From Paulownia fortunei (Eukaryota; Streptophyta; Magnoliopsida; Lamiales; Paulowniaceae), in the NCBI GenBank assembly GCA_019321725.1, contig CM033115.1:11542673-11606672 (forward strand): a stretch of DNA of 64,000 nt. The letters are read 5' to 3'. Position numbers and translations under genes: made by a program. Positions 1 to 12,400 of this stretch are shown piece by piece. The notes under the pieces are model-generated. The model did no database searches. It was not told where the DNA came from and worked only from the letters and a program-made list of their open reading frames with translations. The first letter of the stretch is position 1; every line of letters begins with the position of its first letter.

Positions 1-344
1 CATTAGATTCATGTGATGCAAGTAAAAATGTACAGGTTTAGAGGTTGACTGAGTCTCTAGAGTGGCCGGATAGAGATTTGTTCATATGCTATGTTTCGAA
101 CTATTTTGTAGTTTATTTTGAAAACTCTATTTTGTTTTTAAATAAGCCGCTCTGTTATTGATTTGTAAACAGATATACTTAGTTTTTATTTATGTTTATG
201 TATATGGTGTGTTTAAAATAATTCAAGTTCTTTCTCTTATTGCTAAAAATAGGAACTTTTATTAAAACCATAACCCTAGTATTGATGAAAAGTTAATATT
301 TCTTGACTTAACTGTATCAGCTTGTTAAAGGTTTGCAGTTAGGT
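1..344. other. Unassigned AT-rich sequence at window start
   Basis: No coding sequence, RNA gene or clear repeat was recognised. It lies downstream (in minus-strand terms) of the gypsy integrase relic and may be the decayed end of that element. Confidence 0.4.
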
Positions 345-1440
345 TAAGGGGTATTATAATATGTGTAGAAAAGAGATGAGATGTCTTTTCTATTGTAATA
401 TGCTTAGGGGCTACAGTGAAAGTAGCATACCTAGAAATTTGGTCCACTATGACGAACATAGTGACTAAGTCTCATGACTTCAGCAATCCACTAATATAGT
501 CTATCGACCCACTTTCACAAGGTCTCTCTGGGAGAGGGAGTAGCCCAACAAGCCCATCTTCATCTGATGGTCTGCCCTATCTTGTTGGCAAACAAGGCAA
601 GTATGGACATAAGTGTCAATATCATCCACATTTATAGCTAATAATAAGACATAGGTACGCTTTGCTCCAGGGTGCCTTACCCAAAGAGTTGTGGCATTCT
701 TCAGTTAAGAACTTTCTAAATTCCCACCATTCAACACATAAAGGTGGTTTTCTTTGGTCTTTAGTACTTTCTTCATCCAACTAAAATTGTTGAGTTTTGC
801 CCTACTCAATAAGCTTGATTAAACACTAGCTATAGGGTTTTTAAGTAGTAGCTCTAGTATCTAATCTTTTGCATAGATGGAAACTTCGATATGAGATAGA
901 ACAACTATAATCCCCAATTACCCTTTGGCCCAAGGCGTCCACCACATGATCGTTAGAGTTGGGATGATACTTTAGCATAAAGTTGAACTCTAGAAATAAC
1001 TTCTACAAACATGTCTGTTTTCTGGTTAGCTTCGCTAGAGTCATGAAATGGCTCACTGAAATATTATCCATTCTAATCTTAAAAGGAAAAGCCCAACAAG
1101 TAATGTTGCCACAGTATGAGGTAGTGAATTAAGCCAAGTAACTCATTCTCATGTGCTGAGTAGTAGTTCTCCATATCCTTCAATTTTCTGTTATTAAAAA
1201 TAATACGATCCCCATCCTAGTACTAAGTTTAAACCATTGGGTCTCCACCTCGAAAGGTTTTTAGCATATCGGGAGGGCTAACATAGGGTTTGTCATGATT
1301 GCTCTCTTCAGGTCTTCGAAGGCGACCTGGCATTGGGGTAACCAATTTCTAGTCTCCATTTTCTTTGTGAAGTCCACAAGGGGTAAGGCTATATCAGAGT
1401 AGCCATTCATAAATCCCTTATAATAGTTCGCCAACTCGAG
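345..1440 (-). pseudogene. Ty3/gypsy pol relic: RT C-terminus, RNase H, integrase start
   Basis: Read on the minus strand with several frameshifts and stops, this is the second half of a Ty3/gypsy polyprotein. From high to low coordinate: the RT connection (LANYYKGFM, then ALPLVDFTKK, about 1440-1300); RNase H (RKLKDMENYYSAHENEL near 1180, then EFNFMLKYHPNSNDHVVDAL near 930); the integrase zinc-finger end (LVCQQDRADHQ, about 600-550); and the start of the integrase core (LPLPERPCESGSIDYISG, then VIVDQISRYATF, about 540-430). The order is that of gypsy elements (RT-RNaseH-IN), which excludes copia. It continues the RT block at 2455-3617, from which it is separated by an LTR-like insertion. It is not functional. 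Confidence 0.8.
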
Positions 1441-1442
1441 AA

Positions 1443-2454
1443 TGGCTGCACTTCATGTACATTGTGTTGTGTTAGCAAAATCATAGGATAAAATACACAA
1501 CATAATTTAAAAAAATTCACAAATTGAAATAAACATGCATCATATATAAACAAAGCATATTCTGAATTTGATTTGATTGATTTGCTATGCGTATGTGATA
1601 TCTTATAGTACGAGCATAATTTCAAAATTTATACCTAAAGTACTCTGGCAAAATTTGTGATCAACCTTTGAAATAAAAATTAAAAACTATGAAAGAAAAG
1701 ATGGACAAAGCTTGGAGATTTGAAGAAAGGGATTAGTTTTAGGGAGACTTCAAGAACAATTCTTAGAGGAATTTTGGGGAGCTTTTGTGCACAATTTTTG
1801 TAGAGATTATGGACTGAAAATCTACTATAAAAAGATGCAATTTTCATCCCATATGTCTCCCTTTTAAAGTCCCTTGATCCCGCTCCCAGTGGGAGTTGTT
1901 TTCTTTTCTTATCTCTATCCTCCTTGTCTCGTACTCTTATGTGAACACTTGTATTCACACTATATTCTTTCATATGTTGGAATTAAATCTTGATTCCTTA
2001 GGCTTTGTACAAGCCTATACCAATTCGGTTTGGACTCAACTAGATACAATTTATTTAGTCTTACTATTTTTAATTTGTCACATGAATTAATTTGTCTTAT
2101 TTAATTAATTAATCTAATTAATTAGTTAATTTATTCAAATTGGTCACCCTAATTTAATTAGATCCAATTAATTGTGTGTGACCCCTTAGGTTCACCCTTA
2201 TGCTAGTAGTAAGCTCACAATATTTGTAACTTAATTAAATTAAATTATTTAAATTAATTAATTTAATTAATCCTTTTAGAATTAACTCTTTAATTTTAAG
2301 AACCCATTAATCTTGGTAAGTGTCTAACAACACGCAATGAAAACTTAGACATGGGTGAAGATGGCAAACATTTCCTATTATGAATATTAATTGAAAAAGA
2401 TTATTTATATAAGAGTATAAAGCAGTCAATGTAATTTGCTCGTCGGGTACTACT
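1443..2454 (-). mobile_element. Copia-type (X-like) LTR block inside the gypsy RT
   Basis: This block interrupts the gypsy reading frame between the RT palm (ending near 2455) and the RT connection (resuming near 1440). Read on the minus strand it resembles the LTRs at 36187 and 62984: a start resembling TTAGAGTAGT, then CTTTATACTCTTATA, and later the sentence-like stretch GGTGAACCTAAGGGGTCACAC (minus of about 2178-2200), which recurs near 37226. It also shares the TTAATTAA-rich tract of that LTR family. The terminal dinucleotides and TSD are unclear, so a solo LTR is likely but unproven. The exact ends are uncertain by about 15 bp. Confidence 0.55.
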
Positions 2455-3617
2455 CTAACTCATTACTCAATGGCTGCCACTCCTCAATAGCCTGAATTTT
2501 ATCGAGTTTATGCGTATTGTCCCACACTTTATAATATGACCTGGGAAATTTATCCTCTCCTGAGCAAACAAACTCTTTGATATTTTGGAATATAGTTTGT
2601 GCCCATGGAGTCTTATGAGAACCTTCGACAAATGTTCCACAAGCTCTATTAAAGTCCAATTATACACCATGATATCATTGAGATACACCACAACAAACTC
2701 ATCCAGAAAGCCATGGAGTATGTAATTCATCAGGGTGTTGAATATCACTTGGGTGTTTGTCAGGATGACTAGGAACTCAAAGGCCACATACCTTGTGACC
2801 ATTATCGTATTCACTTTATCTCTCTCTTTCATTCGGACATACAAGTAGTTTAGTCTTAAGTCAATCTTTATAAAATACATTATTTGACTAAGTCGATCAA
2901 AGCAATCAACCATAAGTGGTTAGGGATACTTGTTCTCCATAATAATTTTATTCAAAGTCCAATAGTCACATCATATTTGCAAAGAGCCGTCAACTTTTTT
3001 CTAAAACAATATGGGGTCTCCATATGGTAAATTTGTGGATTTCATGATCCCACATTTGAATATCTCCTTAAATTTCTTCCTAAGCTCCATAAGCTTAGGT
3101 TGCAACATGCGATACGGTGCCCCAACAGGAGGTTTGGTACCAAGCACTAATTCAAGTTCACGGTCAACTGTTCTATTCAACGATAGTTTCTAAGATAGTT
3201 CACCCGGCATCACATCCTCGAACTCCCGCAAGAGTTGTTTCACCACATCAACCATTGGCCCTAATGTGTCTTTAATCTTATCAAATGATGGCTCATTGCA
3301 TTTTCAACCCTTCTCAAACTACCTAACCTTATATTTGTCTCTTCCAGCGTCCCAGCTAGTGTATGGATCATATATGGTTTATTCTCCATCATCATAAGAA
3401 AATTTATGTATGGTAAAACTGCAGTCCTTGTCTCTTACAAAAACTCATGTAAACTCGCATCATTGTCTAGATAGATTGTGCCATTAACTACCAATGCTAT
3501 TCACACTTCTCCTAAAGTTTGCGAGTTGTGCAATGGAGCCTATACTAGTATTGAATCTCAAGTTGGCAATCCTTTTGCTCCATCACAATTTCAACATGTA
3601 TAGTTCATTGGCATCTA
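2455..3617 (-). pseudogene. Ty3/gypsy reverse transcriptase relic
   Basis: The minus-strand translation follows the gypsy RT consensus in order: KPPVGAPYRM (about 3130), ELRKKFKEIFKCGI (about 3070), PYGDPILF (about 3010), VDGSLQI and a WTLNK-like segment (about 2985-2950), then YFIKIDLR, TRYVAFEFLV, FNTLMNYILHGFLDEFVVVYL, a YLNDI catalytic box and FAQERINFPGHI (2913-2500). The catalytic box has N where active RTs have the second D (YLDDI). Upstream minus-strand sequence to about 3600 holds only fragments of the protease-to-RT spacer. Stops and frameshifts are frequent. It joins the RNase H/integrase relic at 345-1440. Confidence 0.85.
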
Positions 3618-4121
3618 TAAATACACAAAACACTCTAGTTGATTCCTAAACAAGTACAAGGAAAGATTCCTAGTCTATTACAAAGGCTTTCCTTCCAAAA
3701 TTCTACCATTAACTGCCGTGTATAAATTCAAATCTTGGAGTTCAAGATTACATAAAATTCATTCTCTAAATAATGATACTCGACCACTTTGAATGGTAGA
3801 AAATCAACCAAATCTCTTCTTCATAAGGTAAACCCATAATAACTCTACTTCCTTTCTAATTGAACATAAAATTATTAGAAGACATCTTGTAGATTTATTT
3901 TCATAAATACTACACGCTTGTATTTAATAAATCAATCCAATATGGTAAGTAAGAGAGTTTGATTCCTACAAGAAAACAAATAAGCAAGAGTTAGTTTAGC
4001 ATTAAAACTCTTATTAAACATGCAAAACTTAACCTACCTTAATTAGAAGATTTAATAAATTGCACTTATCATTTTGATCAAATAATGACAATTAAACTAC
4101 AGAAGTCACACGGACTTAACA
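3618..4121 (-). repeat. 3' LTR of element 1, truncated
   Basis: Directly repeated with 12968-13466 (nearly base for base, by eye). On the minus strand it begins TGTTAAGTCCGTGTGA right after a polypurine tract, as a 3' LTR should. Only about 504 bp of the 1047-bp LTR are present; the part matching 12420-12967 is missing and gypsy-derived sequence takes over at 3617. Confidence 0.85.
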
Positions 4122-4134
4122 ATCTCCCCCTTTA
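4122..4134 (-). other. Polypurine tract of element 1
   Basis: On the minus strand this reads TAAAGGGGGAGAT directly before the LTR start TGTTAAG. It is the primer site for plus-strand DNA synthesis and fixes the 5' edge of the 3' LTR. Confidence 0.85.
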
Positions 4135-4444
4135 GCATTTTTTTGTCAAAATCAACAATCTTACCTTAGTGTCTGAAAATAGGTTCAAGTATGCATGTTC
4201 TATTAAGAAATATAATATAAGCAATTTATTCCCCAAAACATATATTCGAACATGAAACTGAATAGGACAGTAAATAGCATACTAAGATAGATAAATCAAT
4301 GTTCAGAGGCAATCAAAAAGTCTACCTATCATTCAAAATGCTACCCCTGACACATCAAACAAAACATTAAAACTCCAAAACATCAAAAACAATGACTCAG
4401 TTTTAATCACATAATCATATCAATCAAAATTTAAATCAAAGCTT

Positions 4445-6276
4445 TATTCAAGCTTCCTTATCAACTTCAGCTTGTCCTTCACCAGCCTGTTGAGTATCAA
4501 CATCCAATGCTTCTCATCCAATCTTTGTAGCAACTGTAACTCCAGGTTCAGCATGAACTGCCCCTGCATTAACTCCCTCTGCACCAGAAGTCCCTACAAC
4601 AACAACTGACTCCCTCTTTTTGGCCAAAAATGCCAAATGACCAAATGCTTGAGTAGTAGAGCTAGGACTATCCAAGAAAAGTGGTTTAGTAGCAGCAACA
4701 ACTTGGAAAGTAGAACCTTTAAGTTGGGTAATAAGATGTAGAACTTCTTTCTCCTTAGCCTACCCTTCTCTACTTTGTTGTCTTGCTACAAGTAACTATC
4801 CTCTCTAGATAGCCTAAAAGATCCTCAGAAGAGGATGAAACAGCAAATGTTCTAGGTCATGTTCTAATAGAAGATAGAACAAGAGTGGGTAAGTCATTCA
4901 AATATCCCTTAAACTTGTCAAGCCTAGTAGAAACAGAGTAATCAACTCTAGGATATTCCATCTATTCGGTCCTAAGCATCTTAAAACCTTGAGAAACCAA
5001 TACATTGTAAATCAGGGAATGGAATGGTAAATGACTAGTAGTAGGTTTTACTTTAGCATGCTTAGCAATGGTTCTTATGATGTGTCTACCTAGATCATAA
5101 GGATGCCCCATCCCAATACAGTAAAGTAGCATAGCCTGATCCTTAACAAGCACTATGTGATTGGCTGTGGGAGTCCAATTAGTCACTGCTGCTTTGTGAA
5201 AAATGGCATATTTAAGAGTCAATTTGGGAGCATGAAAAGTAGAAGAATTTCTAGGCCAAGCATTCAAACTACTTCCAGTCAACTCCCTAATGATCATATC
5301 AAAATCAGTAGGTAACTTAGTAAATTTAACCTGAGGGTTACCCAAATAGTCATTAATCAGTTGAGCCAAAAATAAATAAACCTTACCCCTAATATAAACA
5401 TGACCAAATTTACCAGAATCAGCCTTGATGATATCAGAATGGAGATTGAAATAAAATTCCTTAACAACCTGAGGAACATAAGACTTAATATTTGTGACAG
5501 AGCCAATCAATTACCTATCAATCAAAATTGAGTCTAACCCACGATCCTCAAAATCACTCAACCTAATTGACCTCTCAGACCATGGTTTCCTTTGAGAAAC
5601 ACATTCCCACATTTTCTTTGCATAATCAAAATAAAATTTATGGGATACAGCTTTGCAATTCTGTCACCTTCAACGTTCATCTTATCCCCTTGAGCAGATT
5701 CCTCAGAAGAATTATCAGAAACAAACATGAATGTTACCTTGAGGATTAAATTCTTTTAGAATTTGTGTTGTTCTGCCTTTTGTTCGAATAGGACTTGGAA
5801 CAGGAACACCACCAGTGCTACTTTGTTATACTGTGAATTCTACAAAATAAAAGAATGTGGATAAATGGGCAGTAGGTTGAGGAATAGAGTCAGGAACAGG
5901 AGGACCTTTCTCTTAAATAGGATCAGTCCTTTGCCCTTGGTTAAAGTCCCTCAATGTTTCAACAACTTTAGCAGTATTGGCAAGAGATATTGCTAGAGTA
6001 TAAAACGAAGAGCTCCCTTTAACAAGTTCAGTGACTTGTTCTTCTTCAGCAATTGGTGCTTTTGTGTGAGGTTCAGAGGTGATTTCAAGTGGTGGATATT
6101 CAATAGCTAAGGATACAACATCAACCACTGGCTCCATAGGAATTTTCAGTGCCGAAGATGTGCCGTAAGCAACACCATATGTTTTTCTCTTTTGGCTTGA
6201 GCTCCAGATAACTCGCCACTCTGTACATAATTTCTGCTACAATTAGGCTATTGTTTTATCTTGAGATCCTGCCATA
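4445..6276 (-). pseudogene. Third ORF (plant-transposon/env-like domain protein) of element 1
   Basis: A degenerate coding region downstream of pol in the same sense. It seems to start at the ATG at 6276 (MAGSQDKTIA, then a stop). It includes an acidic, low-complexity N-terminal half (5913-6137) and a better-kept globular part at 4962-5510 (182 codons) with motifs such as KEFYFNL, VYIRGKVY, INDYLGNP, HAPKLTLKYAIFHKAAVTNW, GMGHPYDLGRHIIRTI and LPFHSLIYNVLVSQG. This resembles the Pfam family called 'putative plant transposon protein', seen often in plants beside Sirevirus-like elements. It ends in an alanine/acid-rich tail near 4450. A homologous ORF occurs in element 2 (25696-27000). Whether it is env-like or has another role is not known from the sequence. 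Stops and frameshifts make it non-functional here. Confidence 0.7.
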
Positions 6277-7379
6277 TTAGAATAGATAGACGAATAAGAG
6301 AGAAAGCAGAATAGAGAAGAGAAAATGGCTTTGGAATTTTTACGATTGTAATTCCTAGGGTTTTCTAGTGATGGAGCAATAGTAAGGTTAAAAGGCCTAT
6401 TCATACACAAGGTAAAATATTTTCCTGCCAAAAGGAAAGAGTCATTTAGTGCAAAGATTTCTTTCAAATTCGATCCTCAACTTTTGGAGTAATCTTCCTC
6501 CACCAAACATAAGATTTTCACTTATATTAGGAGTATAAGAAATAGGGATATAGACAAATCAGATTTGTACCAACTTAATAATCAAATAACTTCCATATTT
6601 ATCCAATTATTGATGCACGAGAAAATTAAAATAAAATCCTAAAAAGATATGCCTATTATGCATTTCATCACATGCAAATCATAAATCAAAACATGCTAAA
6701 GATGAATATGACACTATTCAGATTTCAAATCTCATAATTCCAAAACATCAATTAAGAAATTCAACCTTTGATCTGGTTTAACAATAAACTCATAATTCCT
6801 TCAAATTTTTATTCCATATATAATTTATATATATATATATAATCACAGAAAATTGATCAATGAAGAACTGAATTTATAAACCATCATTTTTTTTTATGTT
6901 CAACATATTGTTCTAACATGCACTGAGAACAAGAATTTAGTTAGTCAGTAGCTTTCACTCTAAGACTTAGGGTAGCCTTTTCTCATGGTAGATCATCCTC
7001 TAGATATTAGTGATACCTAGTCTTGGATTACTCAAGAGTGACACTTCTAAGAATAGGTAACTTTTTCTATCAAAGGCCTCCAAGTTCTTAGCTTTAGTAA
7101 TTTCTAACATAATAATAATGGAATTTTTTTGAAGTCTATTCAAGTTCAAGGTCAAAATATTTAAAGTTGTCATTCAAAATTGAGATCTCAAAATTTAGAA
7201 ATATTAAAATTTGATCATACTAGACATTCAATGCAGTATGCCTAATGTAAGTCCTAGCATGAGTTACATGAATTATCAAATAAAAATCAAGTCCTATTAG
7301 CTATGCCCTAACAGAGTGTTGGAACACAATCTATATGTGACAGTGTGCAATATGGTGTTCGAACAACAGATTGAACATG
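6277..7379. other. Non-coding spacer between RNase H and ORF3 of element 1
   Basis: No reading frame with recognisable motifs. It holds a (TA)n run at about 6827-6841 and short A/T runs. Long spacers here are usual in Sireviruses that carry a third ORF. Confidence 0.5.
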
Positions 7380-7382
7380 ATA

Positions 7383-8600
7383 TTACAGAATGCAAATACC
7401 CAAGGACTTTCTTAATGCAGTGAATCTCTGTGCATCAATAGCCTTGGTAAAAATGTCAGCCAGTTGATTTTTAGTTGTTACATGATCTATTTTCATAATT
7501 CTACTTTCTACCAACTCTCTAATAAAGTGATGACGTATGTCGATATGTTTTATGCTCGAGTGTTGAATTGGATTTTTAGAAATGTTTATAGCACTTAGGT
7601 TATCACAAAACACATTCATTGAGGTTTGCACAATTCCAAAGTCAGCAAGCATATACTTCATCCACAGGAGTTGTGAACAATAATTTCCACATGTAATGTA
7701 CTCAAATTGAGCAGTAGATAGGGAAACACAGTTTTGTTTCTTACTAAACCAAGATATTAGATTATTACTGAGAAAGAAACAACCACCTGATGTACTTTTC
7801 CTTTCATCCATGTGACCAACCCAGTCAGTATCACAGTAGCCTGCAAGATTTAAATTAGTGTCCTTGGAACACCATATGTTATAGTCAGATATACCATTCA
7901 CATATCTAATGATCCATTTCACTACTTTTAGATATGATTCCTTGGGATCAGATTGGTACCTGGCACAAACACTTACACAAAAGCAAATATCAGGTCTAGA
8001 AGCAGTAAGATATAGAAGACTTCCAATCATACTTCTATACAGTGATGTTCAAACAGATGTTCCAACATCATCTTTGGATAATCTATCATTGGTTCCCATA
8101 GTAGTTCTAATGTGTTTGGTGTTCTCCAGTTCAAATTTCTTCACTAGGTTTCGGGCATATTTACTGAGAAATAAAAATCCCATCATCAAGTTGTTTGATT
8201 TGTAAACCTAGAAAATAATTTAACTCTCCAATCATACTCATCTTGAACTCTTCAGATATTTATTTAACAAACTCATCAACATTGTGCTTAGAGGTTGACC
8301 CAAAACTATGTTATCTACATAAATATGTGCAATGATCCAACTGGTGTTTGAACATCTAATGAACAAGGTTTTATCAGCTCCCCCTCTCTTGTATCCCTTA
8401 TTGACCAAAATGTTTGTCAAATGCTTATTCCAAGCTCTAGGAGCTTGGTTCAATCTATACAAAGCCTTTTTCAATTTATAGACATGATTAGAATGATGTG
8501 GATCCTCAAAACCTTTAGGTTGTCTACATAGGCCTCTTCATTCAAAAACCCATTTAGAAAGGCACCTTTGATATCCATTTGATAGAGTTTGAAATTCATC
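7383..8600 (-). pseudogene. Copia RT C-terminal half and RNase H of element 1
   Basis: Minus-strand pieces: RT at 8474-8238 (KKALYRLNQAPRAW, then IYVDNIVLG) and the RT end plus RNase H at 8030-7383 (MIGSLLYLTASRPDI, YCDTDWVGHMDERKSTSGGC, SLSTAQFEYI, VFCDNLSAINISKNPIQHSS, KHIDIRHHFIRELVE, QLADIFTKA). The order and motifs are those of Ty1/copia pol. The RT catalytic box is YVDN instead of YVDD, and the RNase H TAE motif reads TAQFEY. Frameshifts and stops separate the pieces, so no polyprotein can be made. The 215-codon RNase H piece is the best-preserved coding stretch of the element. Confidence 0.9.
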
Positions 8601-8624
8601 AAGCATGTAATAATCAAAAGTAAC

Positions 8625-9320
8625 CTAAGACTCTAACCTAGCTACGGGGGTAAAGTTTTCATCAAAATCAATTCCCTCAATTTGTGTGTAATTTTGAGCA
8701 ACCAACCTAGCTTTGTTTCTTGTAATATTCCCAAACTCATCAGTTTTGTTCTTAAAAATCCATTTGATACCTATTACATTAGAGTCTTTAGGTCTAGGAA
8801 CTAGAATCCATACATCATTCCTAACAAATTGACCTAATTCCTCTTGCATAGCATTGACCCAAAATTTATCTTTCAAAGCTTCATTGACATTTGTTGGTTC
8901 AATAGAGGAAGTGTAGCAAACATACCTCACCATGTCTCTATAATTGAGCTTAGGCTTTTGCCTTGTCCTTATCCCATCAGTAAGAGTTACAATTACTTGA
9001 TCTGAAGGATGATCTTTTTGAATTCTGGTAGGTGGATCCCTTCTGGGTGAATTTGTCTCATCAGAACTATCTATTCCATTCGATGTTATGACATGAGCGG
9101 GAACAACAGATGGAACATCAGAGTGAGCATTTTGTTCCTTTGACTTTGAAAATTCCAATGGACTATCTGCATCCTCAGTTAGACTGTCAATTTCCTTTTC
9201 CAAGAAAAATTCTGCAAAATTAAAAAAGTCATCAATAACTATATTAGAAGATTCCATAATAGCTTGAGTCCTCGTGTTAAACACACGATAGGCTCTACTG
9301 TTAGTGGAATATCTGATAAA
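8625..9320 (-). pseudogene. Copia pol of element 1: integrase-RT linker and RT N-terminus
   Basis: A 219-codon open segment (9284-8625). It starts with the variable linker rich in S, D and E, then a polar stretch, then the RT N-terminus: NEALKDKFWVNAMQEEL, NDVWILVPRPKDSNVIGIKW, FKNKTDEFGNITRNKARLVA and IEGIDFDENFTPVARLES. These are hallmark copia RT segments. The frame breaks just before the next RT block at 8474. The linker is homologous, by order and short motifs, to the pieces at 28398-28634 and its two copies in element 2. Confidence 0.9.
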
Positions 9321-9322
9321 AA

Positions 9323-9950
9323 TTATCTCATCACTCTTTGCATAAACTTTCCCAAATTTTCACGATCAATAAGTATAAAACACTTAGCACCAAATATATG
9401 AAAATATTTGAGATTAGGTTTCTTACCTTTCCAAATTTCATAAGGAGTCTTAACAGAACCATATCTTAAGTGAACTCTGTTGGAAATGTGACAAGCAGTG
9501 CTAATGGCTTTAGCCCATAACTTTCGAGTCAATTTCTTAGAGTTGAGCATGACTCGAGCCATTTCTTGTAAATTCCTGTTCTTTCTTTCAACCACACCAT
9601 TCTGTTGAGGAGTCTTAGGGGCTGAAAACTAATGAGTTATACCATACTTATCACAATAATCAGCAAAAATAGTGTTTTCAAATTCTTTCCCATGATCATT
9701 TCTAATCCTAACAATTTGACTAATTTTATTATTTTTCTCAGTTTTTAATGTTGCACCAGTTTCTTAAAGATATGAAAAGTGTCAAATTTCTCTCTCAAAA
9801 AGTCAACCCAAGTATATCTAGAGAAATTATCTACACGAGCAATTTCTTACCACCAAGGCTTTCAACCTACATAGGACCTATCAAATCCATGTGTAAAACT
9901 TCTAGAGTCCAAAATGTACCTATATGTTGGAACATGGGATGGGACATACG
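9323..9950 (-). pseudogene. Copia integrase of element 1
   Basis: Minus-strand integrase in at least two frames. The C-terminal part (9595-9323) holds VERKNRNLQEMARVML, LWAKAISTACHISNRV, TPYEIWKGKKPNLKYFHIFG and a CFIL segment. Upstream (about 9950-9600) the core is interrupted by stops and shifts, although the DENGI-like region and the protein's start are still traceable. It lies between the GAG-pre-integrase domain and the RT, as in all Ty1/copia elements. Confidence 0.85.
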
Positions 9951-9953
9951 TTT

Positions 9954-10470
9954 CTACTTTCCCAATTGACATGAACCACAGACACCATCCTTTTTTTTAC
10001 TCAGTTTTGGCACTCCTAGAACTACACATGTATTTATAAGTTTAGATAAGCTTTTAAAATTTAAGTGCCCAAGTTTTTGGTGCCAAATCTCAATCTCATC
10101 ATGTGTGACAGTCAAACTGGTCATCTGATGTTCTAGCAAGTAACAATTATCTGCTGACCTTTTACCTGTCATAACACAATAGTCAATATCATCAAAAACC
10201 TAACATAAATCTTTTGTAAAATGAACAAATACATTTTGATCACATAATTAACTAATACTAATCAAGTTTGTCTTAAGTTCTTCAATCAATAGCACATTCT
10301 TTAGTCTAGGTGAACCTTTAACATCAAGTGTACCCTTACCAAGAATCTGTCCAGAAACTCTATCCCCTAAAGTCAGACAACCTTTTTCAATACTTTGAAA
10401 TTTGATAAGTTATTTTTGTTACTAGTCATGTGACTAGAAAAACCACTATCAAAGTACCAAGATTCATAAG
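9954..10470 (-). pseudogene. Protease and GAG-pre-integrase domain of element 1
   Basis: The protease motif WYFDSGFSSHMT lies near 10460-10425, the copia aspartic protease start (usually WYLDSGCSRHMT). After a damaged stretch, the GAG-pre-integrase zinc-binding domain follows at 10172-9954: IWHQKLGHLNFKSLSKL and VCGSCQLGK (an HHCC finger). The connecting region is out of frame. Confidence 0.85.
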
Positions 10471-10525
10471 TAGATGTTTTCAAAGATATATTTGCAACAT
10501 TACACCTAAGATCAAATTTCCTAAT

Positions 10526-12205
10526 TCAAATTCTACATGGAAAATCATCTTTTAGTTGGATCTTAATCTTTGGTGTGAGTTTAGAAGTAGATTTTGGCCG
10601 ATGTTCAAACTGTCCAGAGAACAATGTTCTAAAATGCTTTCTATTCCACAAGTCATTTTTTAATTTGAAACATTTAGGACGTATATGACCAGGAATATGA
10701 TAATAATGACAGATTGGTACATACCTTATTGGCCGAGGCTTATGAAAAACCTTTTTCTTACCAGAATCAAAGATGGATGTTTTTTCTATAGTGCATTTCA
10801 CAAATTCAATCTTCGATTTAGGTTCCATCTTTGTGTTTGAACACTCACCAATATAGCCTATACCTTGATGATTTTCTCTAACTTGTCCAGTGGAGAGAGT
10901 CTCATCAAGTTTGGCTTTATCAGTATTTATTCTAGACAAAGAGGCTTTGGTCATTTCTAACTCAGCAGTAGCACTCTTGAGCAACATATCTTTTTCAACA
11001 ATCTGAAGCTTGAATTGGTTAAATTCGTATTGTAACTCAATTGTCTAACATGTGAGCTCAACAATCTGTCCATCTAATGATTTATTTATCTTACAGACTT
11101 GAAGCCATTTTTTGTACATCAGTTTACACATTGTTCGAATGTCCTCATCAATTGACTCTTCTTCATCACTACTGCAGTAAGAAATCTCATCAATAGAAAT
11201 ATTTTGAACAACTTTTTTTTACCTTTTGAAACAGTGTCAGTACTGGCTTTTGAAATACGCGATGTTCCAATTGGTGTTTGAACATGACTTGTGACATAAC
11301 ATTTTCCAAACTGGACAATTGCATCTTGTTTGGCATATAAAGCAACACGATTGCTCACAACATCATCATGTCCTTCCTAATTGTCATCTGAATCAGCATC
11401 ACTCCAAGTTATGTTTAGTGACCTTCCTTTCTTTTTCTTGAGAGTGTTTGCACATTCTGATTGAATATGTCCATATCCTTCACACTCTCTCCATTGAATC
11501 CATTTGTCTTTCCTGTCATTAGAAAATGAAGAAAAATTAGAAGCATTTCTAAGAGTATAAGATTTCTTACCTCCTTTAGATTTTTGGTTTTTCAAATCTT
11601 TTGAAAGTTTTTTGTAAGAAGAACCACTGAATCAGTCATGTCCTGATCATCAGTTTGAGCATCATCTTTGGTTTCATGAGCTTCTACTTGCAGCACAATT
11701 TTCTTATTTTCTACCTTTTATTTTGTTTCAAATTCATCTCGAATGTTTGTAGTGAACCCATAAGTTCATCAAGACGCATAATGGTCATATCTTTGGCCTC
11801 TTCGATGGCAGTAACTTTGTGAGCAAACTTATCAAGTAGGGATCTCAGTGTCTTCCTTACCAGCTTTATGTCATCATACTTTTCACCTAAGGCATGACAC
11901 TTATTTACAATGTCACAACGTTTGGCATTGAAGTCAGTAATAGTTTCGGTATCTTCCATCCTGAGGTCTTCATATCTGGAAGCTAACATTTACAGCTTAG
12001 AAAGTCTAACTGATGTTATTCCTTCATAAGCTACTTGAAGTATGTCTCGTACTTCCTTGGCAGTTTCACAAGTTGCAATTTGGAATTGGTTTGAGTCAAC
12101 AACACTAAAAATAACATTTAGAGCCTTGGAATTGCAGCTTGCAAGGCCATTATCCAATGTTGTCCACAAATCTTTGGGCTTGAGAATAACTTTTTTTTTT
12201 CTCAT
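10526..12205 (-). pseudogene. Gag of element 1 with two zinc-knuckle regions
   Basis: The capsid part (12205-11711) reads KDLWTTLDNGLASCNSKALN, ETAKEVRDILQVAYEG and ITDFNAKRCDIVNKCHALGE. This is the UBN2-type gag of Sirevirus-like copia, with one in-frame stop at 11990. The first knuckle (about 11595-11377) reads QWRECEGYGHIQSECA, so its first cysteine is replaced by W. A long coiled-coil-like stretch follows (10987-10900, TAELEMTKASLSRINTDKAK), then the second knuckle ICHYYHIPGHIRPKC, where Y replaces the second cysteine. The second knuckle with GHIRPKC is characteristic of Sireviruses. Frameshifts divide the region. Confidence 0.85.
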
Positions 12206-12400
12206 TCTCCATAACTAGTTGTTGCCAATTAGAGATAACAAATTTCCATGCCTTCTGGTCAACTGATTTTATAAAGGTTCTCATTCTAGCTTTCCAGTAT
12301 AAGTAGTTAGAACCTTCCAGTAATAGTGGATACGAAATCGAACCTCATTCTCGTAGATTCGACGACATATTAATTCAAGATCTCACTAAGTATATCTAGT

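Noticed and set aside
1896..2090. Hydrophobic plus-strand ORF (64 codons)
   Set aside because: It lies inside the LTR-like block and is made of T-rich LTR sequence; no family resemblance.
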